Shown here piece by piece: positions 48,701 through 63,700 of a DNA stretch of 64,000 nt (positions are counted from its first letter, which is position 1; the number at the start of each line of letters is the position of its first letter). Source of the DNA: Brachycybe producta (Eukaryota; Arthropoda; Diplopoda; Playtdesmida; Andrognathidae); assembly GCA_036925085.1 (NCBI GenBank), contig JAUPFP010000047.1, forward strand, positions 611,501-675,500, read 5' to 3'. The notes below the pieces were generated by a model, which had not been told where the DNA came from, made no database searches, and saw only the letters and a list, made by a program, of their open reading frames with translations. The position numbers and the translations under genes are program-made.

Positions 48701-51700
48701 AGAACACAAAATCGCTGTCGAATGGCGGTGACGTCGATCACAGCGACATGTTCTCGGTGCAAGTTTCCAGCAATGGAAAATCGTGGGTGGTGCGACGCAG
48801 TTACGATAACTTCCACATGTTGGATCGGCAGTTGCATCAATGTGTTTACGATAGAAAGTTCAGTGCTTTGCCCGAGATCGTCAAAGACGAACGACGGGCG
48901 AAAGAAGAAGACGATGCTGACAGTGAACATTCCTCTATTAAGGTAGGTTGCGCATACTTAATTTGCATTTTACTTTTTGCTTCTTGTTGCTATCAAGTGT
49001 TGATAAAAATGCAAATATTTTTTGATGAAACAAAAGTGTTTTGAGTGATCTGTTGCAGTGAAAATTTGTTTATAAGACAATCAATATACCCGTGATTTGT
49101 AAAGTGTGTTAGTTAATTTCATGTATGACAGAAAGTGTTCAAAAAGGACAACCACACTGTGGTTGACAATATATTGATAGTGGAACGTCTAGGCCTGTCT
49201 ACACTAGCAACTTCTTGATTACTTCAGGTCTGTAGTTGTTGATCTCCACTACCAACGACAACATTTCAACCACCTTTTTTTTGCATCCTCTCAACGCAAC
49301 AACAATAACAAATGCGTTGCCTCATCGGAGTTTATTTTCTCTGAATGGCTACATGAGGTCATTTCTGTCGTATATTACGACTACTTTTTTTTATACCAGC
49401 CACTGACAGTCGACTCGAGTAGTCAGTTTGGGCGACACGCCGACCCATTTTTTGCAGTCTATTTCGACCACTAAAAAGTCGCATGTCTATGAACGCCATA
49501 TAAGTTTGAGTTTCTATTTTTTTAAAACTATGTTTATGTACAAGATGCTTCAGAATAATGTAAGCCCGTGTGTGTTTGTTCAGGCCAATGGCTGTTATGG
49601 TTTGTAGACTTCGAAATTCTCAAGAAGTTTCTTTTAAGGTTTTTTTCAGTCTATTCTTCATGAGATACTACTGCACAAATGTTTTGTATTTTCTTTTTGG
49701 TTTTAACTACTAACTTTAGTTGCGTGAGAAGAAGCAAAGAGATAGTTCTTGAGGGCATTGACCTGATCGCAAAATGATAAAAACTTGGCTTCTCTTTTAA
49801 GAGCTGGAAAAAAATGAGGGCTGTTCTTAAAGTTTCTTATTGTCGAGCATTTTTGTTTGGAAATCGACCGTTTATTCCATTTTTGTTGTTTACAGTTTTT
49901 TCCATTGATTATGTAATAAGTGATGATGATGACGTTATGATGGAAAGGGAGTTTAGCTCATTTTTTGAGCTCCAATTGGATTTCAATCTCGTTTTAGGCA
50001 TTGAGTGTTTTAAAGATCCTGTCTTGTGTTGTTGTTTTTTTCTTCTTCCAGCCAATCAGCTGCATGTTTGTTGAGTGTTTTTAAAGAAAAAGAATTATGA
50101 TTATTACTTAAAATGTGACACGGAATCTGACACTTTAGAAGGGTATTTCTTTCAAAATTATTTCGGATAGGTTGAATTTAGGCGAAGGAAAGGTTTCTTC
50201 TTCTTGGAGCATATAGAAATTATTTTTCTTCAGTTTTCATGTGGAAGATGTGATTCTAGTGGGTTTTTGATGGTGTTGATAATTGTTTGCTCCTACTTTG
50301 TACTCTCCAACACTGTGCTCTTCTGTGACCTATTAAAAAAAAGTTAACATGTTTCTCGTTAGAGAAGTTGTTTCCATTTATTATTTTCTTTTTCTTGTCG
50401 TGACATTTTTCTCCTCCTTCTTCAGCTATTGAAGTGCGTGTGTGTTTATTAATTCTGTGACCGACCGACCCTCGCCCTTCTCTCTCTCTCTATCTCTCTC
50501 TCTCTTTCTCTTCATCCTTCAAGGATTACCTCTCGGTACAAGTCATGAGACTAGTAGGCTGATTTGTCTGCTTGAAGAAATTCATCCATGAACTCGAGAG
50601 ACCGATGAGAGCCAGAGAACTGGCAATGTGTTTCGTTTCTTCTTATGACCACTATTTGGATTATTATTATCTCTGGTGCCACAGCAGTTTTATGAAATTT
50701 CACATACATATTGACTGTGTGGTTATGGCATTCTTACAACTCTTGTGAGAAAGGTGTGAGTTTGATTTTCATATTTATTTATCTGGTTCATTCACAATGT
50801 TACATAGAATTTGCTGCCTATTGAATGGCCGTGAAAAACACGGAAAGAAATGTGGTGGTTGTGGTGGTCCATGGTCTATGTATGGCGTCGTACACGTATG
50901 GAATTTAGCCGCTTCTAGGCTTCGAAAAAGAATGCGCTTAAGTCGTAAACCTCGAAGTTTTGATGCAGCTTTGAATGGGGTGCACCTTGATTCTCATAGT
51001 GAGTGGTAATCACATCGATTTTAGAATTGTTGATATCTAAATAATTGCAGTTTACGAGCGTAATTAGTACTCGGTTACACCCACACTCGACGTCAGCATC
51101 ATGTGGCATTTAGTCAAAGTTAGACATCATCGTAAACCGGGTTGTTTTAATCAAGGGATTTTGAATCGCGTGATTTATTTTGGATTGTTCGCAAACATAT
51201 TTTTAAGACTTAATCTATTTTATTAGTTTATTATTGAAATTCGTTATTGTGTATATTCAAGTTTCTAAAGGGGATGGGAGGTACTTTTATTGAATTTGTA
51301 TTTCTTTTAAAAATTTACGCTATAAATGTCTTAAATCTAATTTATGATTTTTAATCTTAAGTTATACTCTATGTACACTTGAGCTAAAATGCATTCAAGT
51401 TAAATACTGTATGTTTAGTTGAATTATACGGAGCCCAGTTAAGGACATGAACAACAGGAAATTGATGTTATTACTTAATATCTGAACCAAGACACCATAT
51501 TATACAAAGTGCCAAAACTGAGTGTGGCCAATAGATGGCACAAACTGTACTTAGTGCTTCAATTACACAGTACAGTTCAATAGACGCAAAAAATAAATGA
51601 CATTTTGAAGCAAGATGTCTTATTTCTAGCTTCAAACAGCAGACGATTCTTCAATCGTTTTTGGCTTGTTTTTTTTTTCTTCTTTCAAACATGGAGTTTC

Positions 51701-54700
51701 CTTTATAACTTTATAAATTTATCTTGATGCTGAACAAGCTAAAAAAAAAAATAAGTCAGACTTTTGTTACACTAAGGCCTTGTTTCCATTGGGGTGAATA
51801 TTCGAACCTTTTGGAAATTTCATCTGGTGAACAATAGAGCAACTTTCGCTTTTCGAATAGAGCAAACGTGGCTCCTTCCTATGATAAAGAATAGGCCCGG
51901 GGTGTTACGTGTGTTCTGTTTTTCACCAGTTAAAATTTTCGCCCTAGTGGAAACAAAGCCTAACACAGTACATTGAAATACAAATTTAATGTATTTAAAT
52001 AATAACTCAACGTATAGTTATTAAATGATTAAGTTGAGTTTGAGATAGTTGCATGGTTTTAGCCCGTAATACCTTGTACGCACCTGAGTTAAATGAATTC
52101 CAATTAAATGTGTTTAGGTGAATTATATGGAATCCAGTTAAGTACATGAACACCAAATAAAAATTGACTTTATTATTAATATTTCAAATTCAAATACTAA
52201 ATCAATAGTTTATATAATTATTTAAGTATTGGCGCAATATTTTCAGATTATTAACTGAATAAGTTGAATTCAACATGTTGTTTGTTTGCCCTTCACAGAG
52301 GGCTCTGTAAAACACGTTTATTATTTAAATGCATTTAAATTATCAGATGTGTACTAGTTATTGAAGAGTTCTGTAGAACGTTTAATTTTTTACGTTTAAC
52401 TTTTTAGGTGTAGATAAGGTATTAGACGACTAATTTAATTTTAGAAGTTTAAAAACAGTTGATTAAAGATTTTCATTTTAATGAATAGAAAGAGATTCTG
52501 ATTGCCAATTTGAAATTATCCGAATTAATTTTGATTTAAACTACATGTTTCCACTGGCCTTATTAAGCCGCCATCGTATAAAATATTCTAGGAAATTCTT
52601 CCTCAAATTCAATCAAGTTGTAATGACTCATAGATTAATGAACATTAATGTATAATCAATTCGTTATCGGCTTTCAGTTGTGCTAAATTACGCTCATCTT
52701 GTTGTGGTCATTTTCAAACTTAAATTATTCTTGACATATATTTCGATAAAATGAATGGATTTTTTTTTAGACTATCTTCATTTTATAAGATGACAGACAC
52801 AGATGGTAATTTTTTTTGTTGGTCACAACCACCACCACCACCATTGAAATTCTGCAGAATTTTTCTTCCTGTTTTCTATAGATTTTGGAGGCGTAATTTT
52901 TTTTTGTCGTATTGTTATTTTTTTTTTGTTGCTTCAAACAGGATGTAAGTTTATTTCTCTACTTGTGAAAAAAAAAAAACTGGTAATTTTTCAAGTTTTT
53001 GTTTTTCTCTTTTAAAGTGTTTGGTTGAATTTTCTTATTAAAAAGGTACAGAAAACTGGAGCGAAACCAAAGACCCATCTTGTGTTATACTAAATACTAT
53101 TTGGAATTGACTTCGAATTTTATTTTAAACACGTTGAAAGCGCTATTTTTGGCTCCTCTTCAAGTTACCAATGGGATTCTACTTTTCTTTTTTGTGCGTT
53201 TGCACATACTTTGAATTATTCTATTTGAAGGATTTTTTTTTCAAAAAGTCTTTCTTCGTTTTGGTCGTTTCATTTAGATTTAAACATTTTTAAATTGTCG
53301 ACATCTTAAGCTGCTTGAGAATTACTTCTTTCGTTTTTTTTTTAATTACACGCATGACAAATTTCATTTTAATAGTTACTGTTTTTTATTTTGTGAGTGG
53401 ATCGGGTTTTTTTTTTCTTGAAAAAAAAAAGGCGAAGCTAAGAACCAAGATCAAATTTCACATTTCCTTGTCGCTTCTTTGAACAATTTTTTCTTCTTTC
53501 AATTTCTTGGTAGAAATTCTCAACAGTGGAGCTTTTTGTTGTTGCTGTCATAAAATGTTTTGTAAGCCATTCGTAGTGATTGTAATTAGTCTTTAGTTAT
53601 TAATTACTAGAGTATGAACTCGTCTGTCTGAAGGAGGAGAGTAACACGAGGGAGTTGTAATAGCAATGTTCGTACGTTATGTCGCGCGTTCAAAATGTGG
53701 CGTTTTTTGAGTTTTTTTATACTAGAATTTAAAGGAAAAAATCATTAATTTTGTTATCTTTTAGAACAGAGGCACAGATTAAAGATGGATTTATGGCTGT
53801 ATTCTAAAAAAAAGTTACATAAAAACTAAACTTAAAGGCGGTCAGGATGGGATCAGGAATCCGCAGATCTGACAAACTGTTCGACTAGATCAACAGTTTT
53901 TAATATTTAATTCCCGGATGGAAAAAGGACATTTTTTTTTTCTATCCCGTTCCGCCAGTCCCGATCCCGGTAGCTTAAAACATGATGCAAGACAATATTT
54001 TAAGTTTAATTTAAGCATAAGCAACGTTTTAGAGATCTTTTTTTTAATCTGTTCTGCGGATGTATGAAATAAGTGATAGAAGAAAATGGTACAACGTCAA
54101 TGTCTGCGTTCAACACACAGACAGACGAAATGCATTTAAAAATGGTTACGTTTGTTACGTTGTTAGAGGAGCTTTGTAGGAGAGTGACAAGCTTTTCATA
54201 ATGAAAGTTCTAACAGAATAAATAGGTGCAGCCATTACGACGCATTGTCCATGATTTAACAGGTGTTCATTCATGAATTTTTTTTGCCCGCTCATATATA
54301 ATAACTGCAGGAATAGAGTCCATTTCAAACCAACTACCGAGTCGTTTTCAAACGCCTATTGAACTACATTTCGTATACTAAACCGTACACTAGTTCGTTC
54401 TAAAAATGCTCTTAGTGTTCTGTTTCTTATAATTGTCATTTATTTTGTCTTTGAGTTGTAACCTTTCCTCTGCCATATATTCCTTTTATTTGGCATAATG
54501 ACAATTTCATGGCACCACCACAGACAGGCAATTAGAAAACGGGATGAACAGAAGTTGGCTCCGCCCTTTTTATGGCGACCGGTAACTTCTAATTGGTTGG
54601 TTATGTAGTCTGACGTCACATGCTTCGCCTTTTTCAACGTCGAACCACACAACAAACCAATTAGAAGTTGCCGTTCGTCATAAAAAGGGCGGAGCCAACT

Positions 54701-57700
54701 TCTGTTCATCCTGTCCACCACAACTCTACATCTTATTTTATTAAGAGTGATTATAATTTGCCTACCGCTTGAGAAACTCGCTTTAATAAAAGTTGACTGA
54801 ACGGAAGTTGAAATATGAATACTGAACATTTTTCTTTACAAAGTTTCTTTTTACTTATGAAGTTGTTACTTGTTTTGGTTGCAGAAACATGACATAATTT
54901 AAGTTTTTTTATAAAAAATGCTCATCTACTCTTTACAGTAAAAGTAATTTCACAGTTATTTAAAAAGTAATCTACTGCTGTAATATTAGGTTACTTTTCT
55001 TTATAGGAAGTGAAAAATTGATCATGTTTGAAATTGCGATTTATATACATTTACACGGTGCGAAAAATTTCTGCTTGTGTGAACTTTATGTAAAATACTC
55101 GTTGGTATTTTTGGTAAAAAAAAGTCTTGGCTTTGCAAATGATAAAATTTGCTTACAGCTTTGTATGTTTAGACACATTTCATTGTGTATAAATCGGGCT
55201 GCTGCTAATCAATCATGCTGAGGTTTTTAGAAAGTTTTAAGAAGGAATTGAATGTGTTTTCAAAAATTAGAAAGAAAGATTGAATGAACGTGATTCTGAA
55301 TTTTAATGTTCACCTTTTTTTTTTCAAAAAAAAAAAAAAAAACATTTTGTTACAATTTTTGAAAGTATTAGTTGTCTTTTTTGAGATAAGTTGATAAAAA
55401 CTTCAATATTTTTGCAATTTCAAATTGTGGTAAATGTTTTTTTTTAAAGATGGTAACATGAAAGTAACGCACTTAGTCTTCTAGTTTTTAACACACTTTC
55501 AAATTCTTAACTTGTTACGAGGAAAAAAAAAACTAACACTTGGAGGTTTTGTACAAAATACCGTGGAAAACGTTTAACACGAAATATATTTTCGTTAATA
55601 TATGGTCTCTTAGAATGACATTAAATCTTTTAGTAAATAATTCGTTTAAGACAAAAATATATTTCAATCTCTCTTAATTTCACGTGAAATGGTTAACGCT
55701 GTACGTTAAATTCCTGGTGACGTAGCCGATATGAAGCTGCACAATTTCAAGTTTAGAGATATTTATTAATAACAAACATATCACAACCATCTTCTGTAGT
55801 TTGTGAAACATTCGTCTTTCAACAGGGGACGGGTTACCAACGCCACCCAGTTGTATTTCTCTTTAAAATCGTGAACAAGTGTTTTTTTTTTTAATAAACG
55901 TGACGAAATGTGACATCTGCTGACCTATAAATTAAACAAAATAAACTTCTTCACATTAATTTTATTAATTTACATTAATTTTTTTTGGAGAATAGATTTA
56001 GATAAGAATTTTTTTTCTTCTTATTTGTGCATTTACAATTAACTTGCAAATAACCCAGTTTTATTTTAAAAAAATTATAAGTGTTTCAAGTGGTTTTCTT
56101 TATTTATTTATTTTTTCGTGTCACAAACTCTATCAAGTGTTTAACCCATATTTTTTTTTTGGTTGTCAGCAAACTGAATATTTGTTTGTTTCACTTAATT
56201 TTTCTCTTGCATTAAAATTAATTATAATTTCTAGTAGTACAGGTGTACTTCAACTTAATTTTCACCCCCCTACATCCATTTTGCGCTGGTTAACAACCCA
56301 CACTTTTTTTTAATATAATTTCTGATTTTGATTTGTCTTTTTATATTTTAATAGAAAACTGACATTCGTCTTTATATTTTTTTAGAGGACTGTTTCGGCT
56401 ACTTTTTCCGAATATCTGCAGCGGTTCTCTGACATTGCCGGCAACCTCATTAGCTGCGGTCCAATACTCAACTGGCTCGAGGTTTGGCAAAATTAATTTT
56501 AAGTGCACTTTCATGTCATAAATTTTAGTGGAACTCTGGTGTCGATATATTTGAAGTTCAATACAAAAATGTATTGTTTTTCCTTGTTTTTTTTTTAAAT
56601 GGTGCTTTTTCTGATAGCTAAAATCTTGAACACAATTTTGGTAGTCTAGAATATAGGATTACCATCATTGCCATGTGTTTCATAGGCTTCCAGATAATAG
56701 GTGGTGTGAGTACTTTCTCTTTATCAAGTTTTTGAAGAAAGTGCTCGACTTGGTATGAATAAAATGGGTAAATATTTACTCAAACTGAGAGAACGGTTTC
56801 TCATGTTATGAGGATTTGCTCAAACTGTGAGCTTTTGCTTCATTTTTGTATGACTAAGTAAGTTTGCTGTAAGTTGAGTGATTTATCCAAGTTGTGTGAG
56901 GTACCTGCGGAGGATATGATCGTTTTTAATAAAATGGCTGAATTTGTGTTTGTTGATTGTGTTAAAAAAGGTTTACGAAGTTTGCAGAGAGACACGTGGA
57001 GTTAACCATCGGCTTTTATACAGGTTTAATAAGCAAAACGAGGAGTGGATAACTCGGCATTTCTTTATAGATGATACTTTTGAACGTAGGACTGGTTGTG
57101 AAACTATAGATGGATAACTAACACATCTTTGACACGACTTTTTCCGACAATTGGCTTTACAGTCGCGTCAGTCACGACATACTCTAGAATCGAGAGGCCT
57201 TAATTATTACAGAAACAAAAGAAGACTGTCCTATGACAATAGATTGTCATATCTATTGTCATATGACTTCCATTGACACAAGTCAATGGAAGTCATATGA
57301 CAATAATTGTTGTAATAATATTTTGTAACCTATTACAAATCTATAAAAGCATAAAATGACAGTCATAAAATAATAGCGCGCAAAGTGTGATATAGGATAT
57401 GACTGAAACAATTTTATGTTTTTTTTTTCTGTAAGGTGTCCCCAGATCATATGCATCTTAAGATGTGATTATCACAGGTTATACTTTTTTCTATAATAAA
57501 ATCTCCTACTTTACTTTTGAAAGGGTTAAAATTATTGAATGATTTATTTTTAAGATACAAACGTGAAAATATATGATTTATTTACTCTTCTAGTTTTGAT
57601 AGCAATTTCAAGTTTGTTTTAAAGTATATTCTAATTCGCAGTTGTATGTATCCAGAGCTCCATTTGTTTATTCTCGTGAAAGTGCTTATTTTGTAATAGC

Positions 57701-60700
57701 TGCTTATAAATTTATTCAATAACACTAATAAATCTGTGTTCATTTTGAAATCAGCTCGATAATCGTGGCAACAGGCTCATCGTTACCGACGACTCGGCCA
57801 TCAACACACCTGCCGTTGCGGCCGCTTATGTCACGAAACGATATATTGCGCAGGCAAACGACGAGATCTCTTTTGAGGTTTGAAACGATCAAAGAAATCG
57901 TAACGATTCGGAAATGTTTTCTTAAGATTTGTTTCGTTTCGTAGGTTGGCGACATGATTTCGGTGATAGATATGCCGCCGTCTGACGAATCGATCTGGTG
58001 GAGAGGCAAGAGAGGATTCGAAGTCGGGTTCTTTCCGAGCGACTGCGTCGAAGTGATCGGCGACAAAGTTCCGCACACTATTCACATTCCAAAAGCTCCG
58101 ACCAAACCAGGTTGACAAATCGAACTGAAGGTTGTTTTTGGCCTCGCTCTTTCGAGGCCGCGTTCTTAATCGTAACGTTGGGGTTGTTTTTTTCTCTTCT
58201 CCTTTGTTTTGAAGTATTAAGAAAACATGGGAAGTTGATTGCTTTCTTCCGATCTTTCATTTTGTCTCGACCTTCGAGGCGCAAGTTGAAGCAGAGCGGA
58301 ATACTCAAAGAGCGAGTGTTTGGTTGTGATTTGGGGGAACATCTTCTTAACTCTGGCCATGAAAGTGAGACTTCTGTATATTCAAATGCTTTTCGCTTTA
58401 TGTGACGATTTTTTTGTTTATTCTGATTTCGTAGTTCCGATGGTTCTAAAGTGTTGTGCGGACTTCATAGAAGGACACGGGATCGTTGATGGCATTTATC
58501 GGTTGTCTGGTGTCACTTCTAACATTCAGAAATTGAGAAACACGTTCGATGAAGATCGTGTTCCCGATCTGAACGACGAGGCAATTCTTCAAGATATCCA
58601 TTCGGTTGCTTCTCTTTTGAAGATGTATTTTCGAGAACTTCCGAATCCGCTTTTAACTTACCAGTTATACGATAAATTTGTTGTACGTAAGATGGTTTTT
58701 TTTTGTGTGTCCGTCGTGAATCTGATTAATGTTTAACAAACGCAATTTTTTTTGTTTAGTTGGCTGTTCAAAGCGAAGAAGAGGATCGGTTACTTAACAT
58801 TCGAGATGTTGTTCAGCAAATGCCTCCACCGCACTATAGGTTTGAACTTTTAAACAGTCAGGGTCTTAGAAAATTGTCTAATAAATGGAGTCGGGCAATT
58901 TAGAAAAAAAAAATATGTAAAACCTAGAAAAGTCAGGGAATTTATTTTCTAGGACACACTATGAGACAAAAGCCTTCTAAAGCCTCGTTTTCACGATGAT
59001 AGTTTTCACGATAGTTGCTGTCATGAGAGCAACTATTGCGAGAACTATCATCGTGCAGACCACGTGATAGTCACTATCACACTGTTGCGATAGCACTATC
59101 ACACTATCTCGTTTGACTAGATAGTTGATAGTACAGTTGCAATAGTAATTGTTGTTGAGTGACCCCTTGTAGAGAAATTTGGCTTCTGTAGGGAGAGACA
59201 ACACTGTTGTTGACTCAATGACATCTGTGAAGTAGACGTCGCACTGTCATGACAGAACTATCACGTTACTTCAAGACATGTAGACAGTTGTTATCACGAG
59301 AGTGAATTATGGCAACTTTCATGACAGCTACTCTGACGAAACAACTATCGCCATGAAAACGAGGCTGTATACTTTACGAATGATAGTTTGACACAGTTAT
59401 TTCGTGTGAATAGATGTCTAGTGTCGTATGCTGAGCATCCAACATTCGACTTTGGAAGGCAATTCAGACAAGTGTCTGTTTTTTTGTTCTGTGTTAAAGA
59501 GCCCCTCCAACATTGGAGGGGTGTTGTAACCAGCATTAGACACGTAGTCTGGCATGTTCATGAGTTGCGAACGTACAAGTGTCCAATTGGCAAATGCTGG
59601 AGGCAAATAGGGGTACAACGTTGGATCCATAATGTGGCCCAGTCTTAAGCTGCTGTAAACAGATCTTTCCAAAAAAATTATTACATTATCTATCTAGTAT
59701 CTAATAAACTTTGTATGTGTAGGGTAAGGTTAACTTTTGCTTAAAATTTAAATTTATTTCAGAACTTTAGAGTATCTAGTCAAACATTTGGCTCGAGTCG
59801 CAGCCCACGGTGCGGAGACTGGAATGACACCAAAGAATGTGGCGATCGTTTGGGCACCAAACCTTCTGAGGTTCGACTTGTTATCACGTTTACGAAATTA
59901 GACATTTTTCTCATCTGCTCGATGCACTATTTTAGGTCTAAAGATCTTGAATTTGGTGGCGTCGCTGCTTTACAAGTTGTTGGTGTTCAGGCTGTTGTAA
60001 CTGAGTTCCTCATCCATTATTCTGATCTCATTTTTAATGACAAAATGCCTGTTTTTCCACCAGTTTTAGGAGCTATTGGTACATCTCAGTTACTAATTTT
60101 TTCGCAGTGAAAACCGTATAACACGAAATTGAAGGGACCGGAATATTTGTTCATGTTAAAAGAAATAATTTTAAAAAACTGATTTTATAACGTTTTTAGT
60201 ATTAAAATACAAATATAGAATATAAATAATTTTAATGTTTAAAATCTTGACTGTGCGAGGCCTACTTTTTTCTTAATAAAAATCACTAATTTTGGATTGC
60301 ATGTTTTACATATAATATGATTCCTTGTTTGTGCATGCGTCTATTAATTGTTTTGAAGCGCGATCGAAATAATGAACAGTGATTTTTTATATATGAAAAG
60401 GGTTTTTACAAAAGAGATACTATCTCAAAGTGAAATTGGAAAGCGAACTCTTTAAAAAAATATTTCATGTTAAAAAAATAATTTTATATAGGTTTTTATT
60501 CAAGGGACTGAAAAATTTATTCGTATTAACCAATATTTTCTAATTTTCCGTTTCTTCTTAAACGAATTAAAATAAAAGAAAAACCCTATATTGAGGGACA
60601 AGACCGAAAATATATTTCTTGTTATCTGTTTTCTGTTAAACGGTTTTCAGTTTATTTCTACTATCTCATTGGATGATTGACATTATTTTGGTATATCTTA

Positions 60701-63700
60701 GGGGGAACTCCGAAGAGAAATCGTCCCAAATCACTGGCTATTTCCACTCCTACAAAATTGTTATCGTTAGAAGAAGCCAGGTCTCGTGCTCTCGGTGCGG
60801 GAACACAAAGTTATCAAAAGTATATCGAAGTAGGAGGCGGTCCTGCTACATTACCGACAAAATACCACACTGTCATCGATTTTCCCGATGGAAAACGAGG
60901 CAGTATTAAGAACAAGAAGTCGCCATCAGGTTGGAAGATGTTTTTTACGAAGGGAAGGTCGTCGTCACAGAGTTCTCGAGATCGAGAGAAACCTCGAAGG
61001 AAATCGAGTACGACACCTTCGGATCCCGGTTCTTCGGTCGCAATTGGGGTATTTTTTTTTTCATAAGCCGTATCCAAGTTATAATTTATGGTTAATATGT
61101 TTTATTTATTTTATGTTCATGTAGGATAAAGCGGTGACAGAAGCCGATGTTACTCGTAACAGTAGTAGGTTACGATCCGTTAAAAGTGCCGAGTCTCTCG
61201 TTTCGTCTAGTGCAACTAGTTCTCATCGTAATTCGGAAGCACTAGACGCTACGACATTCGTAATTACGCAATCTGTGAATTGTGGACAAAGTCGAATATT
61301 AGAAAATTTTGATGATGACGACAATGGAGATCTGATGTCGTCATCATTAGGCGCTGTTCCGTTGTCTCAGAAACAGTCTCCTCATTCCCATATTCGTTCC
61401 GTTTCGCATGACTCGTATTTCGAGTTCACTCTCGATCGAAGACGCGATGAACGGTTGCCGGGAGAACTGAGCACGATTCTGTCGGAAGAAAACGACGACG
61501 ATAGTGAATCTAATAGATTAGTTTTAGATGACTTTGGTGATGTTGCTGCTGATATGAGCTACATGAAAATCTGTTACGCGGACCAAGAAAAGGATTTCAA
61601 GCTAATTGGCTGCATGGATGAGATTACTCCTAGTTTAACTAACGATGAAGAAAACAATCGCGTTACGGACTTCGATAGAGAAACGACGGCCACAAACGAT
61701 CTGAACAACCGACTGTCGTTTGATTTCGACGATGGTCTTCGTGACATCGTCGGTGATATTCAACAGGAGGTCGCAGCTGCGTTACATTGGGATAAAGATA
61801 CTCTAACTAGCAGTTCAAATACTTGTGCCGCCGTACGTCCTTCGGAAAAATCGACATCGGTGCGAGATTGTATCGAGGAAACTTCGGAAGAAGACCGGAG
61901 TTTGTGTGGCAAAGTAATTGTCGAGAGGTACGGCAGCGAACAGACTGTCGTAATCGAGGTCCATGCGACTGAAGATAACTCGCGCGAAGAGGATACTAAT
62001 AACCATCGTCAATCGGTCGAGAAATATTCCGATCAGGACGAAGCGATTCAAATTCATAGTCTAATGTCTCCGGTTTGCAGCCTGCTACCGATCGATTCGT
62101 TAGAGGTGGCAGATGCTGTTCTAGTCAGTTCCAAAGCTGAGACCGAAGTGGAGCAATCGTTTTCTGATAGTTTGGAATGTCCTCACGAACCTTGTCGCTT
62201 GGATTCAGTGGTGTGTGAGAATGTTGAGGCGGTTTCTGATGGTCTGGCTTGTGACACTTCAGAAACATTCATTTCACATAAACTAAACACCGACAATGAT
62301 GATCATGTGACTTCAAATATGGAGGAAACTGTCCCTAGAATTTTTGTTCAAGAGCCTTCACTAACGATGAACAACGATGAATTGCAGCTTGATTTATGTT
62401 TGAAGCGGCAGACGACTGACGAATCGTCCACGACACTTGTGCTACTAGAAACTACGAGTCCCGGTGATTGCACGGAGTCCGATTCAAGTCTGGCAAGTCA
62501 CGTTCCTTCAGTAAACGGAAATCTGTCCTCTAATGTATCTCCAAGCGATGAATTAGTAGATCTGTTTTCATATTCTGTATTGACAAATGAAGAAGAACTT
62601 ACACCTGTAACTCCGCTCGAGAATGTTAGTTTGATTGACACGTGCATACCTACAGTAGAAAAAGTTAATTTAGACGTAACTGTGGCCACAATTAAAGACG
62701 ATGGCGTGCCTGTCCGTAATACTCAGGATTTTAATGATCCAAAGCATGAATCGTACGTTCCTCAATCGCCTTTGCCTTCGATTCAAGTGGAAGAGTTGGA
62801 GTCTGACACTGTCGAAGACACACCCTACACGTTATTGAACAGTTGCTCTGAAAGTCCAAGTCCAAATATGTTTTCTTCATCTCCAAGGAGTCCATTGATT
62901 TCTTCTATGTCGTCGTCGACGGTCGTTTCTCCAGTCACACCAACATCTCCTTGCGGTGGTTTCGATGGAATTGGAGCTACACAATTGAGACGTCCTTCAA
63001 CCCTTCCCGAGAAGTTATCGCCAGTTGAAGAATCTAAACGAAAGTTTGAGTCAGAGATCGGACGAGACATTCTAAGAGAGAGAAAACTAAAGCTTGAAAT
63101 GGAAAAGATACAATTGGAGCAACAGCAACAGAAGGTGGTGGCAGTGGAGAAACAAAGTCCACAATCTACGCCTTCGAGCACTACGGTATCGGAAATTAAT
63201 CCAGCAGTTGGTTGGAACTTCGAAGTAACTGGAGGCATTGATTCAGAAGTTGAACTGAGAAGACCAAAAAGTGCTCATTTACAAAGTTCAGACGAGCCTA
63301 AGAGGTCATCTGAACCAATTCTTTCGCCTTCGACTCCCATGGATACGAAGGTAGCCTCCGATGATTTGTCTGGCGAAAGCAACCGCCATTCGGAGCCAGT
63401 AACTCATAACCGCAAGGGAATGCGTCCGGAACGCAAAGCTAGTGTGCGTGAACTGATGTCAAAGTTCGAAGGAAGTACACCGAAGGTACAACTGCGGGAT
63501 TCGAATACAAAAAGTAGTGTTTCAAGTGAGGCGTCGGTAACTGGAGAGAAAAATAAGGGAAGTGTCTCGCCATTGATTCAGACAGATGTTAAACCTGAAG
63601 ATCGATTTGGTTTGGTTCAAGACAGTTCGCCCGAGTTAGCCAAAGAAGAGGTGCTTGATAATACGGAGGTATCCAAAACAGATGTCGTCTATAATAATGT

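Larger units (their letters stand above)
48943..56385. other. 7.4-kb RhoGAP intron, no internal exon seen
   Basis: T-rich with many homopolymer runs. It contains (TC)n at 50478-50513, the repeat 51518-51730, the MITEs at 51776-51960, 52076-52354 and 54541-54712, and a partial GTAC-family copy at about 51365-51485. No ORF here fits the PX domain, which is complete from the flanking exons. Confidence 0.5.

Noticed and set aside
57740-58308. Minus-strand ORFs of 76-112 aa opposite the SH3 and RhoGAP exons
   Set aside because: They are shadows of the well-supported + strand exons; their peptides show no domain.
59388-59672. Overlapping ORFs on both strands after the 58981 MITE
   Set aside because: They lie within the intron 58840-59762 of the RhoGAP gene, interrupting a domain that is complete without them; no recognised domain.
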